Source: JACDCP01 sp050740235
Lineage (GTDB): Bacteria; Pseudomonadota; Gammaproteobacteria; Steroidobacterales; JACDCP01
Length of the DNA: 64,000 nucleotides
Assembly: GCA_050740235.1 (NCBI GenBank)
Contig: JBOIDB010000072.1
Coordinates: forward strand, 1-64,000
Direction of reading: 5' to 3'
The notes below the pieces were generated by a model that was given only the letters and a program-made list of their open reading frames with translations, was not told the origin of the DNA and did not search any database. Made by a program: the position numbers and the translations under genes. This document shows positions 32,495 through 41,680 of this stretch, one piece after another (position 1 is the first letter of the stretch; each line of letters opens with the position of its first letter).

Positions 32495-33832
32495 TCAGCG
32501 GGGGCCCGGTGTCCTGTACGCAGGCGGGAGCGGATTGTCGCGGTCGAGGTAACGATCGCGCAGCAGCGTGGAGCGGCTGACCATCGGCATTTCCTCGCCG
32601 CGAATGAAGACCTTCTCCGCGAACGTCGTCACCTCCAGCGGATCGCCGTCCCAGATCACGACGTCGGCGTCCATGCCCGGTTCCAGCGTGCCGTAGCTGT
32701 CCTCGACGCCGTAGATCCGTGCGGGATTGACCGTCATCGCAGCCAATGCCGCCTCGTACGGCATGCCATAAGCGACCGCATTGCCGGCAGCCTGCTTCAG
32801 ATTGCGCGCATTGTGCGAGTCGCTTGACGAGAAAGCCACGGTGACACCGGCGCGATGCAGGCGTGCGGCATTCTCGAGCGTCGCGGCGATCGTTTCGAAC
32901 CGCGTGGGCAGATTCGCGTACGGATCGAGGATGACCGGCACCTCGGCCTCCGCGAGGTCATCGGCAACGAGCCAGCCTTCGGCGCCGCCGAGCACGACGA
33001 CGTCGATCGCGAAGTTGTCCTTGAGCTCGATGACGCGTTTGATGTCGCTCGCTCGGTTGACTGCGAGCACCAGCGGACTCTCCCGGTTGAGCACGTCCTG
33101 CAGTGCCTCGAGGTCCAGCCGCCCGATGGCATAGTCGCGCCGCTCGTTCGATTCGTAGCTGGCGCGATTCCCCGCGAAGTCTCGCGCGTCCTCGAGCGCC
33201 TCGCGCAGCCGCAGGATCGCCGCGGCGCGCGAGCCGCCCGCGAGCAGTTGTCCTGCCTCGCCCAGCACCGCGAACGTCGCGGCGCCGCGCCTGACCAGGT
33301 AATCGTCGCCGCCGCCGAGATGAATGACGGCGCCGCGCCCGGCGATGACCTTGCCCTGCGCGAAGCTGCCGGGCGGCGGCGCGATCGACACGGGCGCCGT
33401 CGCGGCCCGCGTGACGCCTTCGATACGATTGACGGGAATCAGGCTCGAGCGCGGATTGATCGCATCCGCCACGTCGAACGCGGCGGCGAAATCGTTGCCG
33501 ATCTGCGCCGAGTCGTTGGTTTCCTGCACCAGGCTGATCTCGACGATGCCGATGTAGCTGTGAGCGTCGAAAATGCCCGGTGTGACGGTCTTACCGGCCG
33601 CATCGATGCGCCGCGTATCCTCGGACACGCTTACGTCGCTGCCGGCGGCGACGATCCTGCCGTCCTCGATGATGACAGTGCCGTTCTCGACCGTTCCGGC
33701 ATCGCCCATCGTGTAAACCTTGCCGCCGACGATCGCTATCGCCTCGGCCCGGGCGACTGCACATGCGGAATTGAGCACGATCAGCACCGCGAGCGATGCG
33801 ACGCCGTTGCGAACACGAAGACGCGCGCTCAT
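32495..33832 (-). CDS. exported amidohydrolase-family protein lacking the HxH motif
   Basis: A 445-residue protein with signal peptide VRNGVASLAVLIVLNSACAVARA and an imidazolonepropionase-like amidohydrolase fold: IAIVGGKVYTMGDAGTVENGTVIIEDG at the start and YGVEDSYGTLEPGMDADVVIWDGDP at the end. The metal motif that should read HxH is DAHSYIG, with Tyr for the second His; FSSSDSHNARN retains the later Asp/His region. Activity may be lost or altered. It overlaps the upstream amidohydrolase by ATGA (33829-33832), so the two may form a complex in which this one is a non-catalytic partner. Confidence 0.83.
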   Translation of the reverse strand: MSARLRVRNGVASLAVLIVLNSACAVARAEAIAIVGGKVYTMGDAGTVENGTVIIEDGRIVAAGSDVSVSEDTRRIDAAGKTVTPGIFDAHSYIGIVEISLVQETNDSAQIGNDFAAAFDVADAINPRSSLIPVNRIEGVTRAATAPVSIAPPPGSFAQGKVIAGRGAVIHLGGGDDYLVRRGAATFAVLGEAGQLLAGGSRAAAILRLREALEDARDFAGNRASYESNERRDYAIGRLDLEALQDVLNRESPLVLAVNRASDIKRVIELKDNFAIDVVVLGGAEGWLVADDLAEAEVPVILDPYANLPTRFETIAATLENAARLHRAGVTVAFSSSDSHNARNLKQAAGNAVAYGMPYEAALAAMTVNPARIYGVEDSYGTLEPGMDADVVIWDGDPLEVTTFAEKVFIRGEEMPMVSRSTLLRDRYLDRDNPLPPAYRTPGPR

Positions 33833-35229
33833 CGGCCTTCTCCGTTCAGGCTGACCAGCCCGAGCTCGAAATCCGAGACCGGTTGCATCGCCGGATCGTT
33901 GCGATCGTAGACCAGCGCACCGTCGATGTAGACCTGCTCGGCTTTCGTATACACGCTGAACGGATCTCCGTCCCAGATCACCACGTCGCCCATCTTGCCC
34001 GCCTCGAGCGAACCGGTCCGCTCGTCGATGCCGAGGGACTTCGCCGGGTTGAGCGACAGCCAGCGCATGGCATCCGCGCGATCGACCTCGATGCCGGCAC
34101 GCTGCGCAGCGGCGATCACTTTGGCCGCCTCCTGGTTGAGCCGCTGGATGCCGACGTCCGAGTCCGAATGGACGATCGCGCAGCCTCCGGCCGCGTCGAC
34201 CATGGCGATGTTCTCGCGCACGGCGTCGAAGGCTTCCAGCTTGAAGCCCCACCAGTCGGCCCACATGGACGCGCAGGTGCCGCTCTCGGCGAGCAGGTCG
34301 GCGATCTTGTACGCCTCGACGGCGTGATGGAACGACGCGATGTGATAGCCGAACTCTTTTGCGACGTCGAGCATCACGGCCATCTCGTCGGCGCGATAGC
34401 AATGATTGTGCACGCGTATCTCGCCGCGCAGCACGCCGGCCAGCGTCTCGAGCTGCAGATCGGTTTCGGGCGCTTCCTCCGTCGTACCGCTCTCGTAGGC
34501 ATCCTGCTTCTTCATGTAGTCCTGCGCCTTGGCCCAGGCCTGACGGTAACCCGCGACGTTACCCATGCGCGAGCTCGGCGCCACCAAGCGATCGACGCCG
34601 TAAACGCGCTTCGGATTCTCGCCGCAGGCCATCTTGAGGCCCTGGGGCGCCGCGGGGAATTTCATTTCCTGCACCGTCCGCGCGGGCACGTTCTTGAGGA
34701 CCACCGATCGCCCGCCGAACAGGTTGGCCGAGCCCGGCAGAATTTGCAGCGTGGTCACGCCGCCTGCGAGCGCCGCCGCGAAGCCCGGATCTTGCGGCCA
34801 GACGGCGTGCTCGGCCCAGACCTGCGCCGTGTTCGGATCGGAGATTTCGTTGCCGTCGGAAACGGCCTGAACGGCCGGCGACGGATAGACGCCGAGGTGC
34901 GAGTGATTGTCGATGATGCCCGGCGTCACCCACTTGCCCTCGGCGTCGATGCGCGCCAGGTCCGCGGGCGCTTCGAGGCCGGCGCCGACCGCCTCGATCT
35001 TGCCGTCGCGCATGATCAACATGCCGTCATCGATGCGCTCTCCGGTTCCCGTGAGGATCGTCGCATGCTCGATCACGGTCGCCTCGCGCGGCAGCGGGGC
35101 GTATGTGGACACGAACTTCGGGGCGTCGGCCTCGTCGCGCGCCGGGTCTTCGGCGCCTTCCCCGCAACCGATCAGGCCGAAGGCAGCGAGCGTGAGGGCG
35201 ATGGATATCGATTGCCGGGTTTTCGACAC
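33829..35229 (-). CDS. amidohydrolase-family lipoprotein
   Basis: A 466-residue lipoprotein (lipobox AAFGLIGCGEG). It is a metal-dependent hydrolase of the imidazolonepropionase/dihydroorotase superfamily with the intact motif GIIDNHSHLGV, HNHCYRADEM and ASFHHAVEA supplying further metal His, IVHSDSD as the Asp loop, and the terminal LEAGKMGDVVIWDGDPFSVY. The start is GTG 35229, with GGAGGTCACC as ribosome site. Related exported pairs are thought to process cyclic amides or dipeptides; the substrate here is unknown. It is coupled to the HxH-lacking paralogue downstream. Confidence 0.87.
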   Translation of the reverse strand: MSKTRQSISIALTLAAFGLIGCGEGAEDPARDEADAPKFVSTYAPLPREATVIEHATILTGTGERIDDGMLIMRDGKIEAVGAGLEAPADLARIDAEGKWVTPGIIDNHSHLGVYPSPAVQAVSDGNEISDPNTAQVWAEHAVWPQDPGFAAALAGGVTTLQILPGSANLFGGRSVVLKNVPARTVQEMKFPAAPQGLKMACGENPKRVYGVDRLVAPSSRMGNVAGYRQAWAKAQDYMKKQDAYESGTTEEAPETDLQLETLAGVLRGEIRVHNHCYRADEMAVMLDVAKEFGYHIASFHHAVEAYKIADLLAESGTCASMWADWWGFKLEAFDAVRENIAMVDAAGGCAIVHSDSDVGIQRLNQEAAKVIAAAQRAGIEVDRADAMRWLSLNPAKSLGIDERTGSLEAGKMGDVVIWDGDPFSVYTKAEQVYIDGALVYDRNDPAMQPVSDFELGLVSLNGEGR

Positions 35230-35357
35230 GGTGACCTCCGGGCATCGAACTGGAAAGTCCGCGCATCCTATCAGCAACGGTCGCGCTTCGCTTCCCGTGG
35301 CGACAACGCTAGCTTCGCTCGCGCACCGGCAAATCCCATCGCAAGGGCGGGGATCAT

Positions 35358-35390
35358 GAAAAAGCCATGGATGGCTTTTTCGACATCCTG
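35358..35390. repeat. GAAAAAGCC-type palindrome with CATCCTG tail
   Basis: GAAAAAGCCAT/ATGGCTTTTTC hairpin followed by CGACATCCTG. The 33-base segment matches the reverse complement of 56554-56586 at 32 of 33 positions. It lies between divergent genes, only 14 bases before the KefB/C start, so it is a dispersed repeat rather than a terminator. Confidence 0.8.
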
Positions 35391-35403
35391 ATAATCTTTC
35401 GCG

Positions 35404-37419
35404 ATGCCTTACGGTGTCCTCGCGCAGATTCTCGTCCTGCTGGCGGCCTCGGTGCTGGTCGTCACGCTCTTCCGGCGCATGCTCCTGCCGCCGATCCTCG
35501 GTTATCTGCTGGTCGGCGTGCTGCTCGGCCCGTATGCGGCCGGCTGGATTCCGAATACCGAGGATGTCCGGTTCCTCGCCGAGATCGGCGTCGTGTTCCT
35601 GCTGTTCACGCTCGGGCTCGAGTTCTCGCTGCCGCGCATGATCGCCATGCGCTGGGAGGTTCTCGGGCTGGGCACCGCGCAGGTCGTCGTGACCACGCTG
35701 TTCGCTTCGCTCATCGCCTGGTGGCTCGGCGCGCAGCCGGCCAGCGCCGTCGTCGTCGGCGGCGCCGTCGCGATGTCATCCACGGCTATCGTCATCAAGC
35801 AGCTCGGCGAACAGCTCGAGCTCAGCGGCGTCCACGGCCGGCATGCCGTGGGCATCCTGCTGTTCCAGGATATCGCCGTCGTGCTCTTCCTGGCCCTGAT
35901 CCCGGTGCTTGCCGCGCGCATCGCTCCCGACGTCGAGACCGGCCCGTCGATCTGGCGGGCGCTGGCGCAGGCGGCGATCGCGCTGGTCATCGTGCTGGCG
36001 GCCGGTCACTGGCTGCTGCGGCCGCTGTTCCACGAGATCGCGCACCGGCGCACGGCCGAGCTGTTCACGCTCACAGTGCTGCTGGTCGCCCTCGCAGCCG
36101 CCTGGGCCACGCACGCCGCGGGCCTGTCGCTCGCGCTGGGCGCTTTCCTGGCGGGCATGATGCTCGGCGAGACCGAATACCGGCATCAGATCGAGGCCGA
36201 TATCCGGCCGTTCCGCGACATCCTCCTGGGCCTGTTCTTCATCACGATGGGCATGATGCTCGACCTCGAGCTGCTCGCCGACCGCGCCGGCGTCATTACG
36301 CTGCTCGTCGTCACGCTGATCTTCCTCAAGGCCGGTGTGGTGATGCTGGTGTCGCGTCGCATGTCCGATACCTGGAATCAGGCGGCGCGCACTGGCCTGG
36401 TCCTCGCGCAGGGCAGCGAGTTCGGCTTCGCGCTGCTCACGCTCGGCCTGCAGGACCGTCTCATCGCGCCCGCCGTCGCCCAGCCGCTGCTGGCCGCGAT
36501 CGTAGTCAGCATGGCCTTCAGCCCGCTGATCATCCGCTACAACGGCCGCATTGCGCGCCTGTTCTTCGGCAAGCCGGATATCGACGTCGCCGACCTGCTG
36601 CGCGAAGAGGCCGCGACCGATGCGGTCGCGCACCGGGAGCACGTGATCATCTGCGGTTATGGCCGCGTCGGCCAGAACCTGGCGCGCATCCTCGAGCAGG
36701 AAGGCTTTGAGTTCATCGGCCTCGACCTCGACCCGTTCCGCGTACGCGCCGCGCGCCAGGGTGGCGATCCGGTCGTTTACGGCGACGCCTCGCAAGGGGG
36801 GATGCTCGAGACCGTCGGCCTCGAGCATGCCAGCGTTGTCGTCATCAGCTTTGCCGATCACGGCGCGGCGCTCCGAATCCTGTCCAAAGTCAGACAGCGG
36901 CGTCCCGACGTGCCCGTGCTCGTGAGGACGCAGGACGACACCAATCTCGACCGGCTGAAGGCCGCCGGCGCGACGGAAGTCATCCCGGAAACGCTCGAAG
37001 CGAGCCTCAGCCTGGTCTCACACGTGCTCTTGCTGTTGCACGTTCCGGTATCGCACGTCGTGCGCCGGATCGGCGACATCCGCAATCACCGCTACCGCAT
37101 GTTCCGCAATATCTTTCGCAAACAGAACGCGCGCGTGCTCGACATCTCGCACGCGTTCCGCGAGCAGCTCCACGCGATCACGCTGCCGCCCGGCGCCCGC
37201 GCCGTCGGCCATACGCTGGCCGAGCTCGAGCTGGAGGGCGCCGAGATCGCGGTCACGGCGATCCGCCGGGATGGCATCGTTGGCCGGCAACCGCTGCCGG
37301 AAACGGTCCTGAAGGAAGACGACGTGCTGGTCCTGTACGGGACGCCCGAGGCGCTCGAGCACGGCGAGGCGATCCTGCTGACGGGACGGTGGCGCGGGCA
37401 GCCGGTCGAAGGACATTAG
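35404..37419 (+). CDS. KefB/KefC-type monovalent cation:proton antiporter
   Basis: A 671-residue CPA2 antiporter. Residues 1-390 hold about 12 membrane helices with family motifs LGYLLVGVLLGPYAAGW, FLLFTLGLEFSLPRM and AAWATHAAGLSLALGAFLAGMMLGETE. A TrkA-N/RCK domain (VIICGYGRVGQNLARILEQEG, near 415-530) binds nucleotide and a TrkA-C domain (about 575-660) ends the protein. It exchanges K+ or Na+ for H+. The glutathione-conjugate gating known for E. coli KefC cannot be inferred without alignment. No KefF/KefG ancillary gene is next to it. Confidence 0.92.
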   Translation: MPYGVLAQILVLLAASVLVVTLFRRMLLPPILGYLLVGVLLGPYAAGWIPNTEDVRFLAEIGVVFLLFTLGLEFSLPRMIAMRWEVLGLGTAQVVVTTLFASLIAWWLGAQPASAVVVGGAVAMSSTAIVIKQLGEQLELSGVHGRHAVGILLFQDIAVVLFLALIPVLAARIAPDVETGPSIWRALAQAAIALVIVLAAGHWLLRPLFHEIAHRRTAELFTLTVLLVALAAAWATHAAGLSLALGAFLAGMMLGETEYRHQIEADIRPFRDILLGLFFITMGMMLDLELLADRAGVITLLVVTLIFLKAGVVMLVSRRMSDTWNQAARTGLVLAQGSEFGFALLTLGLQDRLIAPAVAQPLLAAIVVSMAFSPLIIRYNGRIARLFFGKPDIDVADLLREEAATDAVAHREHVIICGYGRVGQNLARILEQEGFEFIGLDLDPFRVRAARQGGDPVVYGDASQGGMLETVGLEHASVVVISFADHGAALRILSKVRQRRPDVPVLVRTQDDTNLDRLKAAGATEVIPETLEASLSLVSHVLLLLHVPVSHVVRRIGDIRNHRYRMFRNIFRKQNARVLDISHAFREQLHAITLPPGARAVGHTLAELELEGAEIAVTAIRRDGIVGRQPLPETVLKEDDVLVLYGTPEALEHGEAILLTGRWRGQPVEGH

Positions 37420-37448
37420 TTACCGCCCGGGCGGGCTCTCAAGCCAGG

Positions 37449-37551
37449 CTGAATGACCGGAGCCTTCTCGAAAACGCCGTAAATCCATCCTTGGAGGCTC
37501 CGGGGGCGACATCCTGTCGCCCACGGTTTCGAGAAGGCTCCGGTCATTCAG
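37449..37551. repeat. large nested palindrome with 27-bp arms
   Basis: The arm CTGAATGACCGGAGCCTTCT... (37449-37475) pairs with 37525-37551 at 26 of 27 positions. The 49-base interior is itself structured: CCGT...ACGG at its ends and a perfect hairpin GGGCGACA-TCC-TGTCGCCC inside. It sits in the 200-base gap between the convergent antiporter and DUF4136 genes, where it could also end transcription. A small CCGCCCGGGCGG palindrome precedes it at 37423-37434. Confidence 0.85.
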
Positions 37552-37619
37552 GGATTGCCGGTAACGCGGCGCCTGTCCCGGACTACGCGTCAACTTGCGC
37601 CCCGGTCACCTGTGTCGGC

Positions 37620-38213
37620 TTACGGCGCGGCTTCCTCCGACATGCCCGGCGGGAACTGCTCGAGCATCTGGTCGACCGCCTGGCCGGACTTGCGCAGGGC
37701 ATCACGGGGCGAAACGGCTGTGCCGGCCGCTATGCCCTGCCAGATGAGCCGTTTGCTGTCCGGCTCGAGGAAAAACACGATCAGCGTGCCCTTGCGTATG
37801 ATCCCTTCGTTGATGCGCAGGTCCTCGCGATAGATCTTGAAGGTATCGCCGGAGCCGATATCCGTCGTCTCGAAGACATTGGCGCGCTCTTCGTAAAGTC
37901 GCGGATCCTCCTCCTCGGTCAGCACGACGTGATAGCTCACCAGAAAATCCGGCTCACTTTCGGAGACTTGCCGGTACCCTTTGGCGGCCAGATTCTCGTC
38001 GACGTTGCTGCGTATAATGCTGTCCACGCGCCGTACGATGTCCGGGTCGTACTCGCGGGTCGCCGAGACGGCCGAATCCTGCCAGGCGAATGTGTGCAGA
38101 GCGGAAAAATCCGCGGCGCGGTTGTAGTCCGTCTGAATCTCTATGTGCGGCGCGCAGCCGCCGAGAAGAGCCAGAACGGCAACCGGCAGGCAGATCGCGC
38201 GCATACCTTCCAT
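37620..38213 (-). CDS. DUF4136 lipoprotein
   Basis: A 197-residue lipoprotein: lipobox VLALLGGCAPH, then the DUF4136 pattern FSALHTFAWQDS, RRVDSIIRSNVDENLAAKGYRQ, EPDFLVSYHV and GTLIVFFLEPDSKRLIWQGIA. The function of this envelope family is unknown. It ends a row of minus-strand envelope genes (42066 to 37620), 52 bases after the DUF4097 gene. A second member is encoded at 48977-49522. Confidence 0.85.
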   Translation of the reverse strand: MEGMRAICLPVAVLALLGGCAPHIEIQTDYNRAADFSALHTFAWQDSAVSATREYDPDIVRRVDSIIRSNVDENLAAKGYRQVSESEPDFLVSYHVVLTEEEDPRLYEERANVFETTDIGSGDTFKIYREDLRINEGIIRKGTLIVFFLEPDSKRLIWQGIAAGTAVSPRDALRKSGQAVDQMLEQFPPGMSEEAAP

Positions 38214-38265
38214 GCCCCCGCCGAAGTCGGCGATTGATCGGGAAAAGGATACGCGAAGCGATCGC

Positions 38266-39474
38266 TTATTGCATGCGCAGACTGATGCTGCCGCTGCCGG
38301 TGTCGATGACTCCGTTGCCCTCTCCGTCGCCGATGTCGCCCTCGAAATGGTGCTTGCCGCCGCGCACGCGGGAGAGCGCCGGCAGGTCGATAGTCACCTG
38401 GCCCGAGCCGGCCGATGCTTCCAGATGCAGCGACGGGAGTTGCACCGTCTGAAGGCGCACTGCGCCGCTGCCGGTATCGATGAGCAGGTGCCGAACTTCC
38501 GCCAGGTTGCCGTCCAGATCGACCGTACCGCTGCCGGTGTCCACCTCGACGCTTTCGCCGGCGAAGAAATTCTCCGCGCGCACGCTGCCCGAGCCCGTGT
38601 CGGCGAGCAGCGAACCGGTCGCGTCCCGCAACGACACGCTGCCCGATCCCGTATCGGCGTGAATGCGCCCGGCATTGACGTTCTCGAACTCGACGCTGCC
38701 CGATCCGGTGTCGGCGTGCACGTCGCCGTCGATGCGGCGCATGGTCACGCTGCCCGAGCCCGTATCTGCGCTGACGTTGCCGACGATGTCCTCGATGAGC
38801 ACTTGTCCCGAGCCGGTGTCCGCCGTCACGTCGCCGCGGTGATCGCGCACGCGCACTGGCGCGCTGCCCGTATCGAGCCAGGCCTTGCCGGTGACGCCGG
38901 ACACGTCGATCGCGCCGGCGCCCGTATCGAGAAACAGGTCCGCGCTCAGGTCCGCGGCTTCGATGCGCCCGGCCCGGTTTTCGATCTTCACGCGGGCGCG
39001 CTCCGGCACTTTCAGGACGAAATCCGTGTGCAGCCTGACACCGCCCCGCTCACTCTCGCTGGTCACCATGACGTCGCGCTCATGGTACCGTGTGCGGTTC
39101 GAATAGCGGCCCACTCCCTCCGGTCGATAGATGTAGACATCGTGGTCGGCGAGGGGATAACGCGTCCGTACGGTAATCTGCCGGCTGCTCTCGTCGACGT
39201 CGAATCGAATCGAGCGCGCTAGCGACTCCGCGTCTTCGTCCGAGTCGGCTTCCGCCACGGCGCGCGCCTCGAGCTCGATGGCATCGCCGGCGGCGGCCTC
39301 GATGACGATCGATCCTGCGAGGTTCTCGAGCAGGAAGCGCGTCCCTTCGGGCGCATCGAAACGGTGGCTCGACATTTCCTCGTGAACGGCCGCATTCGCG
39401 GCGGCGCTGAAGAAGGCGCTGGCCAGACTCAGCGCGGCGAGCAGAAGCAAGGCGCGCCGACAGATCGTGCGCAT
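38266..39474 (-). CDS. exported DUF4097-type repeat protein
   Basis: A 402-residue exported protein (signal peptide ALLLLAALSLASAFFSAAANA). After an N-terminal beta domain it has about eleven units built on DTGSGSV, each about 18-22 residues, predicted as a right-handed beta-helix. DUF4097 proteins often accompany regulators and bactofilin-like genes; the function is unclear. ATG 39474 has AGGAGGA 7 bases upstream. An alternative start at 39504 (MNARTKGG) overlaps the BON-gene stop as ATGA and would add 10 residues. The DNA repeats encode near-identical units, suggesting slippage or recombination expansion. Confidence 0.83.
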   Translation of the reverse strand: MRTICRRALLLLAALSLASAFFSAAANAAVHEEMSSHRFDAPEGTRFLLENLAGSIVIEAAAGDAIELEARAVAEADSDEDAESLARSIRFDVDESSRQITVRTRYPLADHDVYIYRPEGVGRYSNRTRYHERDVMVTSESERGGVRLHTDFVLKVPERARVKIENRAGRIEAADLSADLFLDTGAGAIDVSGVTGKAWLDTGSAPVRVRDHRGDVTADTGSGQVLIEDIVGNVSADTGSGSVTMRRIDGDVHADTGSGSVEFENVNAGRIHADTGSGSVSLRDATGSLLADTGSGSVRAENFFAGESVEVDTGSGTVDLDGNLAEVRHLLIDTGSGAVRLQTVQLPSLHLEASAGSGQVTIDLPALSRVRGGKHHFEGDIGDGEGNGVIDTGSGSISLRMQ

Positions 39475-39500
39475 GTCCGGTCCTCCTTTGGTTCGGGCGT

Positions 39501-39878
39501 TCATGACTTGTGGACCTCCACGGTCAGGCGCGACTCGACGACCGATACGCCCTCCGTTCCGAGCGCGAGCTCGACGGCGCGGTCGAAATGCGCCCGGCTG
39601 GGCACACGGCCGTGCAGGGTCACCACGCCTTCGCGGGCGGTCACGCGAATATCCGCATCGCGCAGCATGTCGTCCGTGCCGTAACTGCGTGCAACCCGCT
39701 CCGCGAGTCCGGGGACGGCCGACTGCGGCGAGTACGCGCGCTGCCAGGACGACTCGTCGGATTCCCATTCCGACTGCCAGGCTTCGTCCCCATAGCCCTC
39801 CTCGGGATTGACGACGAACACGCAGCCCGCCGTCGATGCCGACAGCGCCAGGACGAGAGTCATTACCTTTCCGTTCAC
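39501..39878 (-). CDS. BON-domain lipoprotein
   Basis: A 125-residue lipoprotein: signal and lipobox VLALSASTAGCVFVV, an acidic Trp-rich linker, and a C-terminal BON domain (DADIRVTAREGVVTLHGRVPSRAHFDRAVELAL). BON domains bind lipid surfaces and occur in osmotically induced periplasmic proteins such as OsmY. It lies 60 bases after the ABC permease gene and shares the ATGA with a possible DUF4097 start, so it is probably in the same operon. Confidence 0.83.
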   Translation of the reverse strand: MNGKVMTLVLALSASTAGCVFVVNPEEGYGDEAWQSEWESDESSWQRAYSPQSAVPGLAERVARSYGTDDMLRDADIRVTAREGVVTLHGRVPSRAHFDRAVELALGTEGVSVVESRLTVEVHKS

Positions 39879-39938
39879 GTTATGCTCCTTATTCGACGGC
39901 TCGCGGCGCGATATGGTTTGACCGGCGGCCGAAATCGG

Positions 39939-40826
39939 CTACGAGTCGTCGCGATAGCGTCTCAGTGCGATCGCGCCGGCAACGAACGCCGCAGCGAGCG
40001 CGAGTCCGCTCCACAACCCGACGCTCGTAAACAGCTCGGCCGGATTCATGAGCTCGGCGACATTGGGCGTCTGCTCGAAGAACGCCCCGTCCGGCTGATC
40101 GCCGCTGATCCAGGACGGCACCCGGAAACCGGAGGAGAAGACGCCGCTGAAGCGATCGCCGATCCATTCGGCGAAATGCCGCGAGCGCAGGATTTCCGCC
40201 TCCAGCACGATCAGTGCAACGGGTACCAGCGTGGCCCAGAGAAACGGCACGCGTTTCGCCCATGCCGACACGAGCAGCAGCCACCCGTAAATCGGCGCGT
40301 ACCACAGCGACACGGCGAACAGCGCATACAACAGCACGGCCTGCGCCTGAATGAAGGCGCGAGCCTCCTGCATCGGGCTGGGGATTGCGTCGCTGGTCAT
40401 CACAATGGCCAGATTGCCGACCGACAGGCCGAGCATTTGCGTGACGGTGGCGACGACGTAAACGATGAGCGGCGCGGCAATCATCGCGACCGCCAGCTTC
40501 GACAGCACGGTCACCGCATCCGATACTGGCATGGACTTCCAGAACAGGATGCTGCGGTCCTTGCGCTCCGCATACAGGCAATCGAGCAGGTACAGCGGGA
40601 TCACCACCAGCAGGACCATGAGGAATGGCACGACGAAGCCGGCAGTGCCCAGATGAAGCGCTGCGGATACCTGCTCCGCACCGTGCTGCGCTACCACCGT
40701 GCCGACAAAACGCATCTTGCCGACGACGCCGACGAGGGCCAGCGCCAGTACCACGAGCGGCGCGATATACAGCGCCGGATGCTCCCAAAGCTCGCGGCGC
40801 AACAAGGTCACTGCCGTGCGAGTCAT
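39939..40826 (-). CDS. ABC-2 type permease
   Basis: A 295-residue protein with six hydrophobic segments (LYIAPLVVLALALVGVVG, GFVVPFLMVLLVVIPLYLLDCL, MIAAPLIVYVVATVTQML, QAVLLYALFAVSLWYAPIYG, LWATLVPVALIVLEAEIL, GLALAAAFVAGAIAL). YAERKDRSILFWKSMPVSD is typical of permeases paired with YtrA-type regulators. It overlaps the ATPase gene by ATGA (40823-40826). Substrate unknown; cell-envelope antibiotics or lipids are plausible. Confidence 0.88.
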   Translation of the reverse strand: MTRTAVTLLRRELWEHPALYIAPLVVLALALVGVVGKMRFVGTVVAQHGAEQVSAALHLGTAGFVVPFLMVLLVVIPLYLLDCLYAERKDRSILFWKSMPVSDAVTVLSKLAVAMIAAPLIVYVVATVTQMLGLSVGNLAIVMTSDAIPSPMQEARAFIQAQAVLLYALFAVSLWYAPIYGWLLLVSAWAKRVPFLWATLVPVALIVLEAEILRSRHFAEWIGDRFSGVFSSGFRVPSWISGDQPDGAFFEQTPNVAELMNPAELFTSVGLWSGLALAAAFVAGAIALRRYRDDS

Positions 40827-41680
40827 GCCGCTTCTCCCTTGACGGTGGCGAAGAACAGGTCCGCGATGCTCGGTGTGCGCGGCTCGCCGAGCCCGGCCAG
40901 GCGCTCACGCTCGACGCCCGAGAACAGGAACACCGGACGGCCGAACATCTGCCGCTCGAAGACGGGTTGCAGCTCGCGCGCGGCAGCCGCGTGCTCCGGG
41001 CGCGCGACGACCTCCACGTATTTCTCGGCCATTGCTTCGACCGTTTCGCTGAGCACCACCCGGCCGTGATTGATGAACACCACGTCGGTGAGGATGTGCT
41101 CGACTTCCTCGACCTGATGCGTGGTCAACAGAATCGTGCGCTCGCCGTCGTAATAGTCGCCGAGCAGCGTCGTGTAGAACTGCTTGCGGTAGATGATGTC
41201 CAGGCCGAGCGTCGGCTCGTCGAGCACCAGCAGCTTTGCATCCACCGCCATCACGAGCGCCAGATGGAGCTGCGTGATCATGCCTTTCGACAGCGATTTC
41301 ACCCGTGACCGTTGCCGGATCTCGGTCTGCGCGAGGAAGGTCTCGGCACGCGCGCGATCGAACTTCGGATGCACGCCCGCGACGTAATCGAGGACCTGGC
41401 GCACGCGGATCCAGCGCGGCAGCACCGCCGTGTCGGTGATGAAGCAGATGTCCTGCATGAGGGCATGCCGCTCGCGGCGCGGATCCCGCCCGAGTACCTC
41501 CAGCGAACCGCGGAAGGGAGTGAGGCCGAGGATCGCCTTGAGCGCGGTAGTCTTGCCGGCGCCGTTCGGCCCGATCAGCCCGACGATACGCCCGGCACCG
41601 ATCTCCAGGTCGACACCGTCGAGCGCCTGGGTCGAGCCATAGCGCTTGCTGAGACCGCGCGCCGAGATGACGCTGCTCAT
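40823..41680 (-). CDS. ABC transporter ATP-binding protein
   Basis: A 285-residue ATPase: Walker A GPNGAGKTT, Walker B KLLVLDEPTLGLD, H-loop TTHQVEE. The signature is SLSKGMITQLHLAL, a divergent form of LSGGQ shared by YtrB-like ATPases. A 90-residue C-terminal extension follows. The start MSSVISARGL overlaps the GntR gene stop (ATGA). It energises the adjacent permease. Confidence 0.9.
   Translation of the reverse strand: MSSVISARGLSKRYGSTQALDGVDLEIGAGRIVGLIGPNGAGKTTALKAILGLTPFRGSLEVLGRDPRRERHALMQDICFITDTAVLPRWIRVRQVLDYVAGVHPKFDRARAETFLAQTEIRQRSRVKSLSKGMITQLHLALVMAVDAKLLVLDEPTLGLDIIYRKQFYTTLLGDYYDGERTILLTTHQVEEVEHILTDVVFINHGRVVLSETVEAMAEKYVEVVARPEHAAAARELQPVFERQMFGRPVFLFSGVERERLAGLGEPRTPSIADLFFATVKGEAA

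Noticed and set aside
35358..35381. Rho-independent terminator (GC stem with T run)
   Set aside because: It lies between divergent gene starts and matches a repeat at 56554-56586, so it is treated as a dispersed repeat.
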